57,595 nucleotides of DNA from Acidimicrobiia bacterium (lineage in GTDB: Bacteria > Actinomycetota > Acidimicrobiia > Acidimicrobiales > Aldehydirespiratoraceae), in the NCBI GenBank assembly GCA_022820805.1, contig JAJEEV010000022.1, positions 1 through 57,595 of the forward strand, in the 5' to 3' direction. Below are positions 17,337 to 25,798 of the stretch, one piece after another. The notes under the pieces are model-generated. The model saw only the letters and a program-made list of their open reading frames with translations, searched no databases and was not told the origin of the DNA. Positions within the stretch are counted from its first letter, which is position 1. Every line of letters begins with the position of its first letter. The position numbers and the translations under genes are program-made.

Positions 17337-18320
17337 GTGAGCGACCTGCCGCCTGCTGACTGGTACGCCGACCCCGAGGACGAGTCGCAGTACCGCTACT
17401 GGGACGGATCGTCCTGGACCGAGCATCGCGCTCCCCGCCACAGCGAGCAGCCCGACGACGCCCCGGGCGGGTTGCGCGGCCCTTCGAAGCTGGTCGCGGA
17501 CACGTTCTCGCTCGCAGGCCGGCAGTGGCGAGGCTGCGCGGCCGTCGCCGTGATCTACATCGTGAGCCAGATCGCGGCGCTCGTGCTGGTGATCATCTCG
17601 GCCAACGACATCCTCCTGGGCGAACTCGGCGAGATCTTCGACCGGGTGACCGAGCCCGGCTTCGACGGCACCGATCCGGAGGATGAGGCCTACTTCGAGT
17701 CGCTGGACGTCGACCTCGCTCCCGTCAACTTCGTGCCCGCCGTGGTGGGCCTGCTGGCCCTTTGGGTCGCGAGCAACGTGATGCAGGCGGCGATCACGAG
17801 GATCGCCCTGGGCGACGTGAACGATCGGGTCCCGTCCACCTCCGAAGCACTCAGGCAGGCGATGACGCGGGTGCCGCGGCTGATGGGCCTCGACCTCATC
17901 GCGATCGTGGTCTTCGTGGCTGCGGCGGCCGCCATCGTCTTTGCGGGGATCGGCGCGCCAGTGCTGCTGCTGCCGCTGATACCGGCGTTCATCGTCGGCT
18001 TCGTCTATGCCGTCGCGGTGATACCGATGGCCTATGCGGTGGCCTCCGTCGGGCCCCGCACATGGTCGCTCCCCTACGGGGCCCGCCTCGTGCGGGGCCG
18101 GTTCTGGGCAACGCTGGGACGCCTGCTGCTCGTCTTCCTGGTGCTGTTCGCGGTGAGCCTCGCCGTCGGGCTCGTGTTCACCGTGGCCGGATCCTCAGGC
18201 GGGCTGGCCCTCGAGCTGGCCTCGCAGCTGGTTCAGGCTGTGGTTAGCGCCGGCCTGGCGGTGGTGGGGATCGTCGCGGCGGCGCTGCTGTACCACGACC
18301 TCGGCGGCGAGTCGGACTGA
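17337..18320 (+). CDS. DUF2510 multi-pass membrane protein
   Basis: The first ~35 residues match the actinobacterial DUF2510 module: PADWYADPEDESQYRYWDG, then SWTEH. A long charged linker follows, then about five or six hydrophobic segments rich in Val/Ala/Leu, the first around residues 62-82 and the last near the C-terminus. DUF2510 modules usually sit at the N-terminus of membrane proteins of unknown function. Length is 327 residues from GTG 17337. The open frame extends far upstream but those codons oppose gpgS and lack coding character. Confidence 0.8.
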   Translation: MSDLPPADWYADPEDESQYRYWDGSSWTEHRAPRHSEQPDDAPGGLRGPSKLVADTFSLAGRQWRGCAAVAVIYIVSQIAALVLVIISANDILLGELGEIFDRVTEPGFDGTDPEDEAYFESLDVDLAPVNFVPAVVGLLALWVASNVMQAAITRIALGDVNDRVPSTSEALRQAMTRVPRLMGLDLIAIVVFVAAAAAIVFAGIGAPVLLLPLIPAFIVGFVYAVAVIPMAYAVASVGPRTWSLPYGARLVRGRFWATLGRLLLVFLVLFAVSLAVGLVFTVAGSSGGLALELASQLVQAVVSAGLAVVGIVAAALLYHDLGGESD

Positions 18321-18332
18321 AGCCCCGGCTAT

Positions 18333-18474
18333 CTAGCAGGCCGCGCGGATGGGTGAGAGCCGGCCGCGGTGCGGCGGTGTCATTCCCGCTCTTGTTCGCT
18401 TCGCTCACGGGCCGCTCGGGCCACGGCCTCGCCCGTATGAGCGGGATTCGCTCGCCTATCCGCTCGGCCTCTAG
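18333..18474. repeat. Dispersed repeat family A, full copy (MITE-like)
   Basis: This 142-bp element begins CTAG...GGCCGCGCGGATGGGTGAGAG and ends CGCTCGCCTATCCGCTCGGCCTCTAG-like, so its ends are imperfect inverted repeats of about 25 bp. The middle is nearly identical to the copy at 34284. Its last bases supply the TAG stop of the minus-strand pterin dehydratase gene. Confidence 0.8.
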
Positions 18475-18761
18475 CCGCCGGCTGCGTCGACCCGTTCGAC
18501 GAAGTCGCGGTCCCGGGCCGACAGACCGCCGACATCGTGGCTGGTGATGGCCAACTCGACCTTGTTGTAGACGTTGGACCACTCGGGGTGGTGGAACAGC
18601 CGCTCGGCTATGAGGGCCACATGGGTCATGAAGGCGAAGGCGGCCCGGAAGTCGGCGAACTGGTAGGAGCGGCGCAGCACGTCGCCGTCGCGCCGCCACT
18701 GGGGGTGGGCCTCCAGCAGTTCGGCGATCTCGGCCTCGGTCAGCAGGTCATCGTTGCTCAT
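18471..18761 (-). CDS. Pterin-4a-carbinolamine dehydratase family protein
   Basis: Small enzyme of the PCD/DCoH family that dehydrates 4a-hydroxytetrahydropterins and recycles the pterin cofactor of aromatic amino-acid hydroxylases. The 96 residues show the family core: the FxFAFMTHVALIAERLFHHPEWSNVYNKV stretch with catalytic-type His pair before PEW, and the later LTTHDVGGLS-like segment (here AITSHDVGGLS). It ends inside a family A repeat, which provides the TAG stop. It is downstream of sufC on the same strand but has its own -10-like box, so it may be transcribed separately. Confidence 0.88.
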   Translation of the reverse strand: MSNDDLLTEAEIAELLEAHPQWRRDGDVLRRSYQFADFRAAFAFMTHVALIAERLFHHPEWSNVYNKVELAITSHDVGGLSARDRDFVERVDAAGG

Positions 18762-18769
18762 GGGGCTCG

Positions 18770-18775
18770 ATGCTA
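18770..18775 (-). promoter_or_regulatory. -10-like box TAGCAT for the pterin dehydratase gene
   Basis: TAGCAT on the minus strand is separated from the ATG at 18761 by 8 nt, consistent with a near-leaderless transcript. Confidence 0.4.
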
Positions 18776-18828
18776 CGCCAACCCGCCGGTGGAGACCGCC
18801 GGCAAGGACCGGCGCGTGCGGTGGCCGC

Positions 18829-19626
18829 TCAGTCCAGGAGGTCGGCGAAGGGGTCCCCGAACGGGTCGGTGAACGGCGTGGCCTCCGACTCCGGCTTGGG
18901 CAGCGCCCCCGTCCAGCGCTCGTAGCCCTCGGCCTCCAGCTCCTCGGCCAGCTTCGAGGTGCCGGACTCCTGTATCCGGCCGCCGGCGAAGACGTGCACA
19001 GCGTCCGGCCTGAGGTGGTCGAACACCCGGCTGGAGTGGGTGATGGCCAGCACCCCCAGCCCGTCGTGTTCGGTGGCGTCCTCGATCCGGTCGCCCACGA
19101 ACCGCAGCGCGTCGACGTCCAGACCGGAGTCGAGCTCGTCGACCACTGCGAACGCGGGCTTCAGCACGCCGAGCTGCAGGGCCTCGTTGCGCTTGCGCTC
19201 ACCCCCCGACAGGTCGACGTTCACGGGGCGGGACAGGAACCTCTCGTCGAAGCCGATCCGGTCGGCCTCCTCGAGCATGCGATCAGCGACCGCCGCGCCC
19301 TCGACGGTGCATACCGACTCGGTGAGCATGTCCAGCAGCGAGACGCCCGGAACCTCGGTGGGATACTGCATGGCCAGGAACAGGCCCGCCTCGGCCCGCC
19401 GCCACGCGGGCAGCCCGAGCAGCTCGGTGCCGTCGAGCCTGACCGAGCCCTCCGACACGTCGTAGCCGTGGCGGCCGGCGATCACATGGGCCAGCGTCGA
19501 CTTGCCCGAGCCGTTGGGGCCCATGACCGCGTGCACCTCGCCCGCGCCCACCTCCAGGTCGACACCGGTGAGGATCTCGCGGCCCGCCACTGAGGCCCGC
19601 AGGCCCTCGATGACCAGCGTGCTCAC
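18829..19626 (-). CDS. sufC: Fe-S cluster assembly ATPase SufC (copy 2)
   Basis: Second SufC, in the sufB/sufD operon and therefore the likelier ATPase of the SufBC2D scaffold. In 265 residues: Walker A GPNGSGKST (about 36-44), Q-loop AMQYPTEVPGV, signature LSGGERKRNE, Walker B VVDELDSGLD and switch His in ITHSSR. In Walker B the catalytic Glu is kept (DELDSGLD). The C-terminus has a short Pro/Asp/Phe-rich tail (FTDPFGDPFADLLD) absent from copy 1. The start overlaps the stop of the Rieske gene by 4 nt. Confidence 0.92.
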   Translation of the reverse strand: MSTLVIEGLRASVAGREILTGVDLEVGAGEVHAVMGPNGSGKSTLAHVIAGRHGYDVSEGSVRLDGTELLGLPAWRRAEAGLFLAMQYPTEVPGVSLLDMLTESVCTVEGAAVADRMLEEADRIGFDERFLSRPVNVDLSGGERKRNEALQLGVLKPAFAVVDELDSGLDVDALRFVGDRIEDATEHDGLGVLAITHSSRVFDHLRPDAVHVFAGGRIQESGTSKLAEELEAEGYERWTGALPKPESEATPFTDPFGDPFADLLD

Positions 19627-19958
19627 GAAGCGGCCTCTTCGTCATCGCCGAGGGTCAGCACGACCCTGCCGTCCACGACGGAGACCTCGTAGACAGGCAC
19701 GGCGCGGGTGGCCGGCAGCGACAGCGGCTCGCCCGTCTCCAGATCGAACATGGCTCCGTGGGCCACGCACTCGATGGCGCAGTCGTCGGGCTCGACCCAG
19801 CCCTCCGACAGCGATACCTCGGCGTGGCTGCAGGTGTCGCCGATGGCGTAGACGTCGTCGCCGATGCGAACGACTGCGACCTCGCGGCCGCCCACGTCCA
19901 CACGCCGAGCCGAGTCGGGTGCCAGGTCCTCGAGGGGGAACAGGTCGTGGGTGGTCAT
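19623..19958 (-). CDS. Rieske-type [2Fe-2S] ferredoxin of the suf operon
   Basis: Small soluble electron carrier. The 111 residues include both Rieske half-motifs, CSH at 43-45 (DTCSHAEVSL) and CVAH at 64-67 (ECVAHGAMFD), giving two Cys and two His cluster ligands. Such non-heme-iron-oxygenase-type ferredoxins are common inside actinobacterial suf operons, where they may supply electrons for cluster assembly. It lies 45 nt after sufD and overlaps sufC. Confidence 0.92.
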   Translation of the reverse strand: MTTHDLFPLEDLAPDSARRVDVGGREVAVVRIGDDVYAIGDTCSHAEVSLSEGWVEPDDCAIECVAHGAMFDLETGEPLSLPATRAVPVYEVSVVDGRVVLTLGDDEEAAS

Positions 19959-20003
19959 GCTGGCTGCTCCGATCTCAAGGGGACCGCCTGTTCGATCCTG
20001 GCG

Positions 20004-21287
20004 TCACTGCGCATGGCTCAACATCTGGTTGAGCTTCATGGACAGAGCCTGCCGGACCCCGTCGGTGACCGACCGGACCGGGAGTTCGTCTATGACCTCG
20101 TCGAAGAACCCGGCCACGATCAGGCGCTCGGCTACCGGGGTCGGCACCCCCCGGCTCTCGAGGTAGAAGACCTGGTCGGGGTCCACCGGTCCCACCGCGG
20201 AGGCGTGGCTGCAACGGACGTCGTTGTTCTCGATCTCCAGGTTCGGCACCGACTCGGCCCAGGCGTCGTCGCTGAGCTTCAGGTTCCGGTTGGTCTGGTA
20301 GGCGTTGGTTCCCCGGGCATCGGGGCGCACCCGGATCATGCCGGTGTAGACGCTGCGGGCCGAGTCGCCCACCGCGCCCTTGTAGAGCAGGTTGGAGGTG
20401 GTGTCGGGGGCGGCGTGGTCCTGGTAGGTCCGGAAGTCGAGGATCTGGTCGCCCGCGCCGAAGTACACCGACAGCAGGTCGCCGCTGGCTCCCCGCCCCA
20501 CCAGGCGGGTATCGGCCCGGGTGCGGGCGTAGCCGCCGCCGAGAGCGACCGAGGCGGCGACCAGGGAGGCGTCGCGCTCCACCCGGGCGGTGTGAGCCGC
20601 GATCTGCCAGGCCCGCCGGTCGTGCTGCTGGAGGTTCAGGTAGCCGAGCCGCCCGGCCTGGGCGACATCGAGCTCCACCACCGGCACCACCAGCGCCGGT
20701 CCGGATGAGTGCTGCACATCCAGCACGGTGGCCTGCGCGCCGCGGCCGACCCGCACCACCAGACGGGGGAAACTGGCCGCGCCGGCGTCGCCGGCATGGT
20801 GCCGCACCACGATCACTCCCTCGACGATCGCTCCGGCGGGCACGTCCACCACCAGCGGCGCCGGAGCAAAGGCATCGTTAAGGACGGTGAAGTAGTCCGA
20901 CGCGCCGTCCGATACCGACCCCAGCAACTCCTCACCGCCGGCCGCCTCGGTCAACGATCCGACGAATGTCCCCGACGCCAGCGTCTCGTTCCCATCGATC
21001 GCCACCACCCGGCCGTCGACCACATCCACAACCACCGCGGCCAAGGCGTCGGCGCCGAACCCGATCGTGCCGGCGCCGGACTGGGCTGTAGCCCCAGCCG
21101 CTCCGACCCCGTTGGCGAGACGGTATGAGGACAGGTCGAAATCGGCGATCGCGCTGTAGCGCCACTCCTCGGCGGCGGTCGTGGGAGGCTCCGCGGCCGC
21201 GAAGCGTTCGGCGGCCGCCGTCCGGCGCTCTGCCAGCCAGCGGGGGCCCGGCAGGCTCCGGGCGGCGTCGACGGTGAACTGGTTCAT
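20004..21287 (-). CDS. sufD: Fe-S cluster assembly protein SufD
   Basis: SufB/SufD-family scaffold subunit. The 427 residues have an N-terminal helical region, a long beta-helix core and the C-terminal segment of the family with RCSHASAVGPVDPDQVFYLESRGVP (position split by the usual GPVD), EAERLIVAGFF-like AERLIVAGFFDEV. The RCSHA Cys-His pair, conserved at the SufB-SufD interface where the cluster forms, is present. It is 4 nt downstream of the Cys-rich protein gene, so the genes are one operon. Confidence 0.92.
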   Translation of the reverse strand: MNQFTVDAARSLPGPRWLAERRTAAAERFAAAEPPTTAAEEWRYSAIADFDLSSYRLANGVGAAGATAQSGAGTIGFGADALAAVVVDVVDGRVVAIDGNETLASGTFVGSLTEAAGGEELLGSVSDGASDYFTVLNDAFAPAPLVVDVPAGAIVEGVIVVRHHAGDAGAASFPRLVVRVGRGAQATVLDVQHSSGPALVVPVVELDVAQAGRLGYLNLQQHDRRAWQIAAHTARVERDASLVAASVALGGGYARTRADTRLVGRGASGDLLSVYFGAGDQILDFRTYQDHAAPDTTSNLLYKGAVGDSARSVYTGMIRVRPDARGTNAYQTNRNLKLSDDAWAESVPNLEIENNDVRCSHASAVGPVDPDQVFYLESRGVPTPVAERLIVAGFFDEVIDELPVRSVTDGVRQALSMKLNQMLSHAQ

Positions 21288-21291
21288 TCAG

Positions 21292-21729
21292 TCAGCCGCC
21301 GTCGCGATACCGCCTGCGGAACCGCTCCCCCAGCCCGCCGGACGAGGGTCCGCGCCCCTTGCCCTTGCCTTTGGACTTGCCGCCCTTGGCCCGGTTCCTC
21401 GAGCCCCGACGCTTGCGCCTCTCGGCCTCGACCTCGGCGATCACGTCCGGCGCGGCCGCGTTGACGATGTCCTCGGCCGCGTCGAGCAGAGCTCCGATGC
21501 TGTCGTCGGCGCCCAAGCTCTCCGGCTCGGGCGGGGTCTCAGGGGTGACCAGGGAGCCGTAACTCCAGTTGACGTCGGCCAGACGCCGGGTGTACTTCGG
21601 GCAGTCGTCGGGGCAGCGCCATGGCGCCTCAGGGGCCAGGTCCAGGTCGCACTTGCGCACGGTCTCGCCGTTCGGGTACGTGCGCGACTCGAAGTACTTG
21701 CAGTCCTGGCGCATCGGCATGCCTCTCAT
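21292..21729 (-). CDS. Cys-rich basic protein between sufB and sufD, function unknown
   Basis: A 145-residue protein whose first third has four cysteines (DCKYFE, RKCDLD, WRCPDDCPKY), including a CPDDC pair, enough for a zinc or Fe-S site. The middle is acidic and helical, and the end is a highly basic Lys/Gly/Arg tail that could bind nucleic acid or membrane. I do not recognise a named family. Its place between sufB and sufD, 4 nt from sufD, suggests a part in Fe-S assembly or delivery. The start may be any of three Met codons within the first six residues. Confidence 0.7.
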   Translation of the reverse strand: MRGMPMRQDCKYFESRTYPNGETVRKCDLDLAPEAPWRCPDDCPKYTRRLADVNWSYGSLVTPETPPEPESLGADDSIGALLDAAEDIVNAAAPDVIAEVEAERRKRRGSRNRAKGGKSKGKGKGRGPSSGGLGERFRRRYRDGG

Positions 21730-21776
21730 TGTGGCATCCCGCCGGGCCTTCGCGTCGCGGCCCGGCCCGTGTTACG

Positions 21777-23180
21777 TCAGCCGACGCTGCCTTCCATCTG
21801 GAGTTCGATGAGGCGGCTCCACTCCACCGCGTACTCCATGGGCAGAGTGCGGGTCACCGGCTCGATGAAGCCGTTGACGATCAGGCCCATGGCCTGCTCC
21901 TCGGTGAGGCCCCGGCTCTGGAGGTAGAAGAGCTGGTCGTCGGCCACCTTGGACACGGTGGCCTCGTGGCCGATCACCGCGTCGCCCGAGCCGACCTCCA
22001 TGTAGGGGTAGGTGTCCGACACGGAGTCTTCGTCGAGGATCAGGGCGTCGCACTGAACGTGGCTCTTGCATCCGTAGGCGTCGTCCTCGACCCGCACCAG
22101 GCCCCGGTAGGAGGTGCGCCCCCCGCCTGAGGAGATCGACTTGGACACGATCTTGGAGGTGGTCTCCGGCGCGGCGTGGGTCATCTTGGCCCCGGTGTCC
22201 TGATGCTGGCCCGGACCGCCGTAGGCCACCGACAGCACCTCGCCAGACGCCTTGGGCCCCACCATCACCACCGCCGGGTACTTCATCGTGAGCTTCGACC
22301 CGATGTTGCCGTCGATCCACTCCATGTGGCCCTCGGCCTCGACCCGGGCCCGCTTGGTGACCAGGTTGTAGACGTTGTCGGACCAGTTCTGGATGGTGGT
22401 GTAGGTCACCCGGGCCGAGCGCCCCACCACGATCTCCACCACCGCCGAGTGCAGCGAGTCGGTTGAGTAGGTCGGCGCCGAGCAGCCCTCGATGTAGTGG
22501 ACTTTGGAGCCCTCGTCGGCGATGATCAGCGTCCGCTCGAACTGGCCCATGTTCTCGGCGTTGATGCGGAAGTAGGCCTGCAGCGGAGCCTCCACCTCCA
22601 CGCCCGGCGGAACGTAGATGAACGACCCGCCCGACCACACCGCCGAGTTGAGGGCCGAGAATTTGTTGTCGTTGGGCGGGATGACCGTGCCGAAGTGCTC
22701 CTTCAGGAGCTGCGGGTACTCCCGCAGGGCGGTGTCCATGTCGCAGAACAGCACTCCCTGGGCCTCGAGGTCCTCGCGGTTGCGGTGGTAGACGACCTCG
22801 CTCTCGTACTGGGCGGTCACGCCGGCCAGGTACTTGCGCTCGGCCTCGGGGATGCCGAGGCGCTCGTAGGTGTTCTTGATCGACTCGGGGACCATGTCCC
22901 AGTCGTTGGCCAGCGTGTCGGTGGGCTTGATGTAGTAGTAGATGTCGTCGAAGTTGATGCCGGTGGTGTCGCCGCCCCACGTCGGGCGGGGCCGGCGCTC
23001 GAAGCGGCGGTGCGACTTGAGGCGGAAGTCGAGCATCCATTGGGGCTCGCCCTTGAGCCACGACATCTCGCTGATGATGTCGTCATTGAGGCCCTTCTTG
23101 GGCTTGAAGACGTAGTCCTCCTCGTCGCTCCAGCCGAGCTGGTAGCGGCTGAGGTCGACGCCGATGTCCGCAGTGGTCAT
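21777..23180 (-). CDS. sufB: Fe-S cluster assembly protein SufB
   Basis: Main scaffold subunit of the SufBCD complex. The 467 residues match SufB: the N-terminal [41 protein letters not shown], the persulfide-accepting-type region [16 protein letters not shown] with its Cys, the [28 protein letters not shown] stretch (interrupted here for length) and the C-terminal [14 protein letters not shown] and [24 protein letters not shown] lies 7-8 nt before the ATG. It is the first gene of the operon sufB-Cys-rich-sufD-Rieske-sufC. Confidence 0.95.
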   Translation of the reverse strand: MTTADIGVDLSRYQLGWSDEEDYVFKPKKGLNDDIISEMSWLKGEPQWMLDFRLKSHRRFERRPRPTWGGDTTGINFDDIYYYIKPTDTLANDWDMVPESIKNTYERLGIPEAERKYLAGVTAQYESEVVYHRNREDLEAQGVLFCDMDTALREYPQLLKEHFGTVIPPNDNKFSALNSAVWSGGSFIYVPPGVEVEAPLQAYFRINAENMGQFERTLIIADEGSKVHYIEGCSAPTYSTDSLHSAVVEIVVGRSARVTYTTIQNWSDNVYNLVTKRARVEAEGHMEWIDGNIGSKLTMKYPAVVMVGPKASGEVLSVAYGGPGQHQDTGAKMTHAAPETTSKIVSKSISSGGGRTSYRGLVRVEDDAYGCKSHVQCDALILDEDSVSDTYPYMEVGSGDAVIGHEATVSKVADDQLFYLQSRGLTEEQAMGLIVNGFIEPVTRTLPMEYAVEWSRLIELQMEGSVG

Positions 23181-23234
23181 GGAATCTCCCGTAGCGCCAT
23201 CGCTTGCGTCCCAATCTACCCCGGAGAACCGCTA

Positions 23235-23753
23235 TCAGTCGATACGGCGCTGCTCGGCCCGGTAGTGGTGGCCTCGCCGGGCGTAGATGTCAGCGTTCTG
23301 CTGGTTGTGGCCGGGCTCTACCGAGTCCTCCCGGATCCGGGCCGGGGTGCCCAGCGCCATGGCGTGGGGCGGCACCACCGTCCCGCCGGTCACGGTCGCG
23401 TTGGCGCCCACCAGCGCATGGGGGCCGATCCGTGCGTCGTGCATCACCACCGCGCCCACTCCGACGAGCGAGTCGTCGTGCACGGTGCAGCCCTCGAGGT
23501 GGGCCTGGTGGCCGATCGTGCAGTCGTCGCCGACGATCGTGGGGTGCGCGGGCGTGCAGTGGATCACCGCATTGTCCTGGACGTTGCTGCGGGCGCCGAC
23601 ACGGATCACGCCGTCGTCGCCCCGCAGCACGGCGTAGGGCCAGACGGAGGCCTCCGGACCAAGTTCGACGTTGCCGATCACCACCGCCAGCGGGTGGACG
23701 TATGCGGTGGGGTCGATGCGCGGCTCGCTGTCGCCCAGCGCGTAGACGGCCAT
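23235..23753 (-). CDS. Gamma-carbonic anhydrase-like hexapeptide-repeat protein
   Basis: A left-handed beta-helix trimer-forming protein of the gamma-CA/PaaY/YrdA group. The 172 residues contain hexapeptide repeats from about 15 to 135 and metal-ligand-type histidines in NAVIHCTPAHPT and IGHQAHLEGC, which fit the three-His zinc or iron site. PWPYAVLRGDD-like SVWPYAVLRGDD is the family signature. It could hydrate CO2 or act on a CoA thioester; sequence alone does not decide. It begins directly after the stop of the flavin reductase gene (TAGATG) and is likely co-transcribed with it. Confidence 0.85.
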   Translation of the reverse strand: MAVYALGDSEPRIDPTAYVHPLAVVIGNVELGPEASVWPYAVLRGDDGVIRVGARSNVQDNAVIHCTPAHPTIVGDDCTIGHQAHLEGCTVHDDSLVGVGAVVMHDARIGPHALVGANATVTGGTVVPPHAMALGTPARIREDSVEPGHNQQNADIYARRGHHYRAEQRRID

Positions 23754-24269
23754 CTACAGACCCGACACCCGGCCGTAGCCGCCCTGGAGGAACACCAGCG
23801 GCCCGCCTGCCCCGCCGGCAGGCTCGGCGGTGCCCAGAGCCACGACCCGGCCCACCACGATGTCGTGGTCGCCGGCCGCGTGAACGGCTTCGACGTGGCA
23901 GTCGATCCAGGCCAGGCAACCCTCGATGACCGGGGCGCCGGTGGCCTCGACCCGGGTGGCCAGACCCTCGAACCGGTCGTCGGACTTGCTCGCGAACGTG
24001 GTGGACACTCCGGCCTGGTCCTCGCCGAGGACGTTCACACAGAAGCTGCCGACGTCGCGCATGCGGATCCACGAGTCGGAGTCGTGGCTGGGGCAGAACG
24101 ACACCAGCGGCGGGTCGAGCGACACGCTGGTGAACGATCCGATGGTCATGCCCTCCGGCCCGGTCGCGCAGGCCGCCGTGACGACGGTGACGCCCGTGGG
24201 GTAGTGCCCGAGCACCCGGCGGAACTCCCGGCCGTCCATGGGGTCGATGCCACCGCTGCTGCTCGTCAT
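23754..24269 (-). CDS. Flavin reductase-like FMN-binding protein
   Basis: A 171-residue split-barrel flavoprotein of the HpaC/ActVB family, which reduces FMN or FAD with NAD(P)H or serves as flavin partner of a monooxygenase. Family landmarks are FRRVLGHYPTGVTVVTA, GMTIGSFTSVSLDPPLVSFCP, GSFCVNVLGEDQ, the LAWIDCHVEA strand and HDIVVGRVVAL. ATG 24269 is chosen because only 34 nt separate it from the divergent thioredoxin/UGSC-partner gene. Longer upstream frames oppose that gene and are shadows. Confidence 0.88.
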   Translation of the reverse strand: MTSSSGGIDPMDGREFRRVLGHYPTGVTVVTAACATGPEGMTIGSFTSVSLDPPLVSFCPSHDSDSWIRMRDVGSFCVNVLGEDQAGVSTTFASKSDDRFEGLATRVEATGAPVIEGCLAWIDCHVEAVHAAGDHDIVVGRVVALGTAEPAGGAGGPLVFLQGGYGRVSGL

Positions 24270-24303
24270 CGCATCGCGAGGGTAACAGTGCGAGAATTGC
24301 CTG

Positions 24304-25755
24304 ATGAGTACGGACCGATCAGCGCCGCCCCTGCCCGACGGGCTGGTGGCGGTGGTCAAGCGCGACTGCCCGACGTGCGAGCTGGTGGCGCCCGTGCTCG
24401 GCGACCTGCACGAGCGGGCCGGGCTGACCGTCATCACCCAGGACGATCCGGAGTTCCCGACCGCCGCCGGCTGGGTCCTCCACGACGAGGACCTGGCCCT
24501 GTCATGGCACCACGACATCGACACGGTCCCCACCCTGCTGCGAGTCGTCGACGGCGTCGAGGATCGGCGCACTGTGGGCTGGTCTCGGGCCGAGTGGGAG
24601 CAGCTCACTGCGGTGGACGGGCTGGGCGAGGGCCTCCCCGACTGGCGGCCCGGCTGCGGGTCTCTCAGCGTCGACCCGGCCCATGCGGACGATCTGGCGG
24701 TGCGGTTCTCGGGCTCGGGGCTGCACAGCCGCCGGGTGGAGCTGGCCGCCCTCGAGGACGAGTGGGAGGCCATGTGGGACCGGGGCTGGTCCGACGGCCT
24801 GCCGGTGGTGCCCCCTACCGAGGCCAGGGTGCTGAGGATGCTGGAGGGCACTAGCCGTGACCCGTCCGATCCGGTCGCGGTGGTGCCGCCGGCCCTGGTG
24901 GAGTGCAGCGTCGAGAAGCTGGCCGTCAACGCGGTGATGGCCGGATGCGCGCCCGAGCACCTCCCGGTGGTGATCGCCGCGCTGGAGGCGGCCTGCACCG
25001 ACGAGTTCAACATGCACGGCGTGCTGGCCACCACCATGAGCGTGGGGCCGGTGCTGGTGGTGAACGGTCCCGTCGCCGGGCGAATCGGCATGAACAGCGG
25101 GATCAACGCGCTGGGCCAGGGCAACCGGGCCAACTCGACCATCGGCCGGGCCGTCCAGCTGGCGGTGCGCAACGTCGGCGGCGGGCATCCCGGCGGCGTC
25201 GACCGGGCCACCTTCGGGTCGCCGGCCAAGGTGGGGTTCTGCTTCGCGGAGGACGAGGCCGGCTCGCCGTGGACGTCGCTGGCCGAGAGCCGCGGCTGGG
25301 GCGCCGGCCAGTCCACCGTCACCGTGTTCGCGGGCGAGTCGCCCAGGATCTTCGCCGACGAGCGGTCCCGCACCCCCGAGTCGCTGACCAGGCACCTGGC
25401 CCAGGCGCTGCAGGCCACCGTGTCGCCCCGGATGATGCTGGGGATGGACGCCATGCTGGTGCTGTCGCCCGACCACATGGCCCGCTACGCCGACGCGGGC
25501 TGGAGCCGGGACCGCTTCATGGACGAGCTGTCGGCGGAGTTGCTGTGCGACGCCGACGAGCTGCTGGCCGGCGTCCGGGGCGTGGCCGCCGGCCTGCCCC
25601 CGGCTGCGGCCGGGCAGAAGGTCCCCAAGTTCCGTCCCGGCGGGCTGCTGGTGGCCCATGCCGGCGGACCGGCCGGGCTGTTCTCGGCCATTGTCGGCGG
25701 CTGGGCCAACGGGGCCCGCGGCAGCAACCCGGTGACCGTCGAGATAACGCCGTGA
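24304..25755 (+). CDS. Thioredoxin-domain protein fused to a UGSC-partner domain
   Basis: A 483-residue two-domain protein. Residues 1-110 look like a thioredoxin fold with active site RDCPTCE (Cys22, Cys25) and the cis-Pro loop TVPTLLR (Pro76). Residues 145-483 form a domain I have seen next to UGSC proteins but for which I know no activity: WSDGLPVVPPTEARV, VEKLAVNAVMAGC, FNMHGVLATTMS, VVNGPVAGRIGMNSG and GNRANSTIGRAVQL. Gly-rich turns and conserved His/Asn suggest substrate or metal binding. It precedes the UGSC selenoprotein by 43 nt on the same strand. Relatives might carry Sec where this one has Cys22. Confidence 0.75.
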   Translation: MSTDRSAPPLPDGLVAVVKRDCPTCELVAPVLGDLHERAGLTVITQDDPEFPTAAGWVLHDEDLALSWHHDIDTVPTLLRVVDGVEDRRTVGWSRAEWEQLTAVDGLGEGLPDWRPGCGSLSVDPAHADDLAVRFSGSGLHSRRVELAALEDEWEAMWDRGWSDGLPVVPPTEARVLRMLEGTSRDPSDPVAVVPPALVECSVEKLAVNAVMAGCAPEHLPVVIAALEAACTDEFNMHGVLATTMSVGPVLVVNGPVAGRIGMNSGINALGQGNRANSTIGRAVQLAVRNVGGGHPGGVDRATFGSPAKVGFCFAEDEAGSPWTSLAESRGWGAGQSTVTVFAGESPRIFADERSRTPESLTRHLAQALQATVSPRMMLGMDAMLVLSPDHMARYADAGWSRDRFMDELSAELLCDADELLAGVRGVAAGLPPAAAGQKVPKFRPGGLLVAHAGGPAGLFSAIVGGWANGARGSNPVTVEITP

Positions 25756-25798
25756 AACCCGCTCGCGACTACCCTGACGCCGGCAAGGAGGCCATCCG

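Noticed and set aside
22497..24854. 785-residue plus-strand ORF over sufB to the thioredoxin fusion
   Set aside because: Opposes sufB, gamma-CA and flavin reductase and shifts frame relative to the real plus gene.
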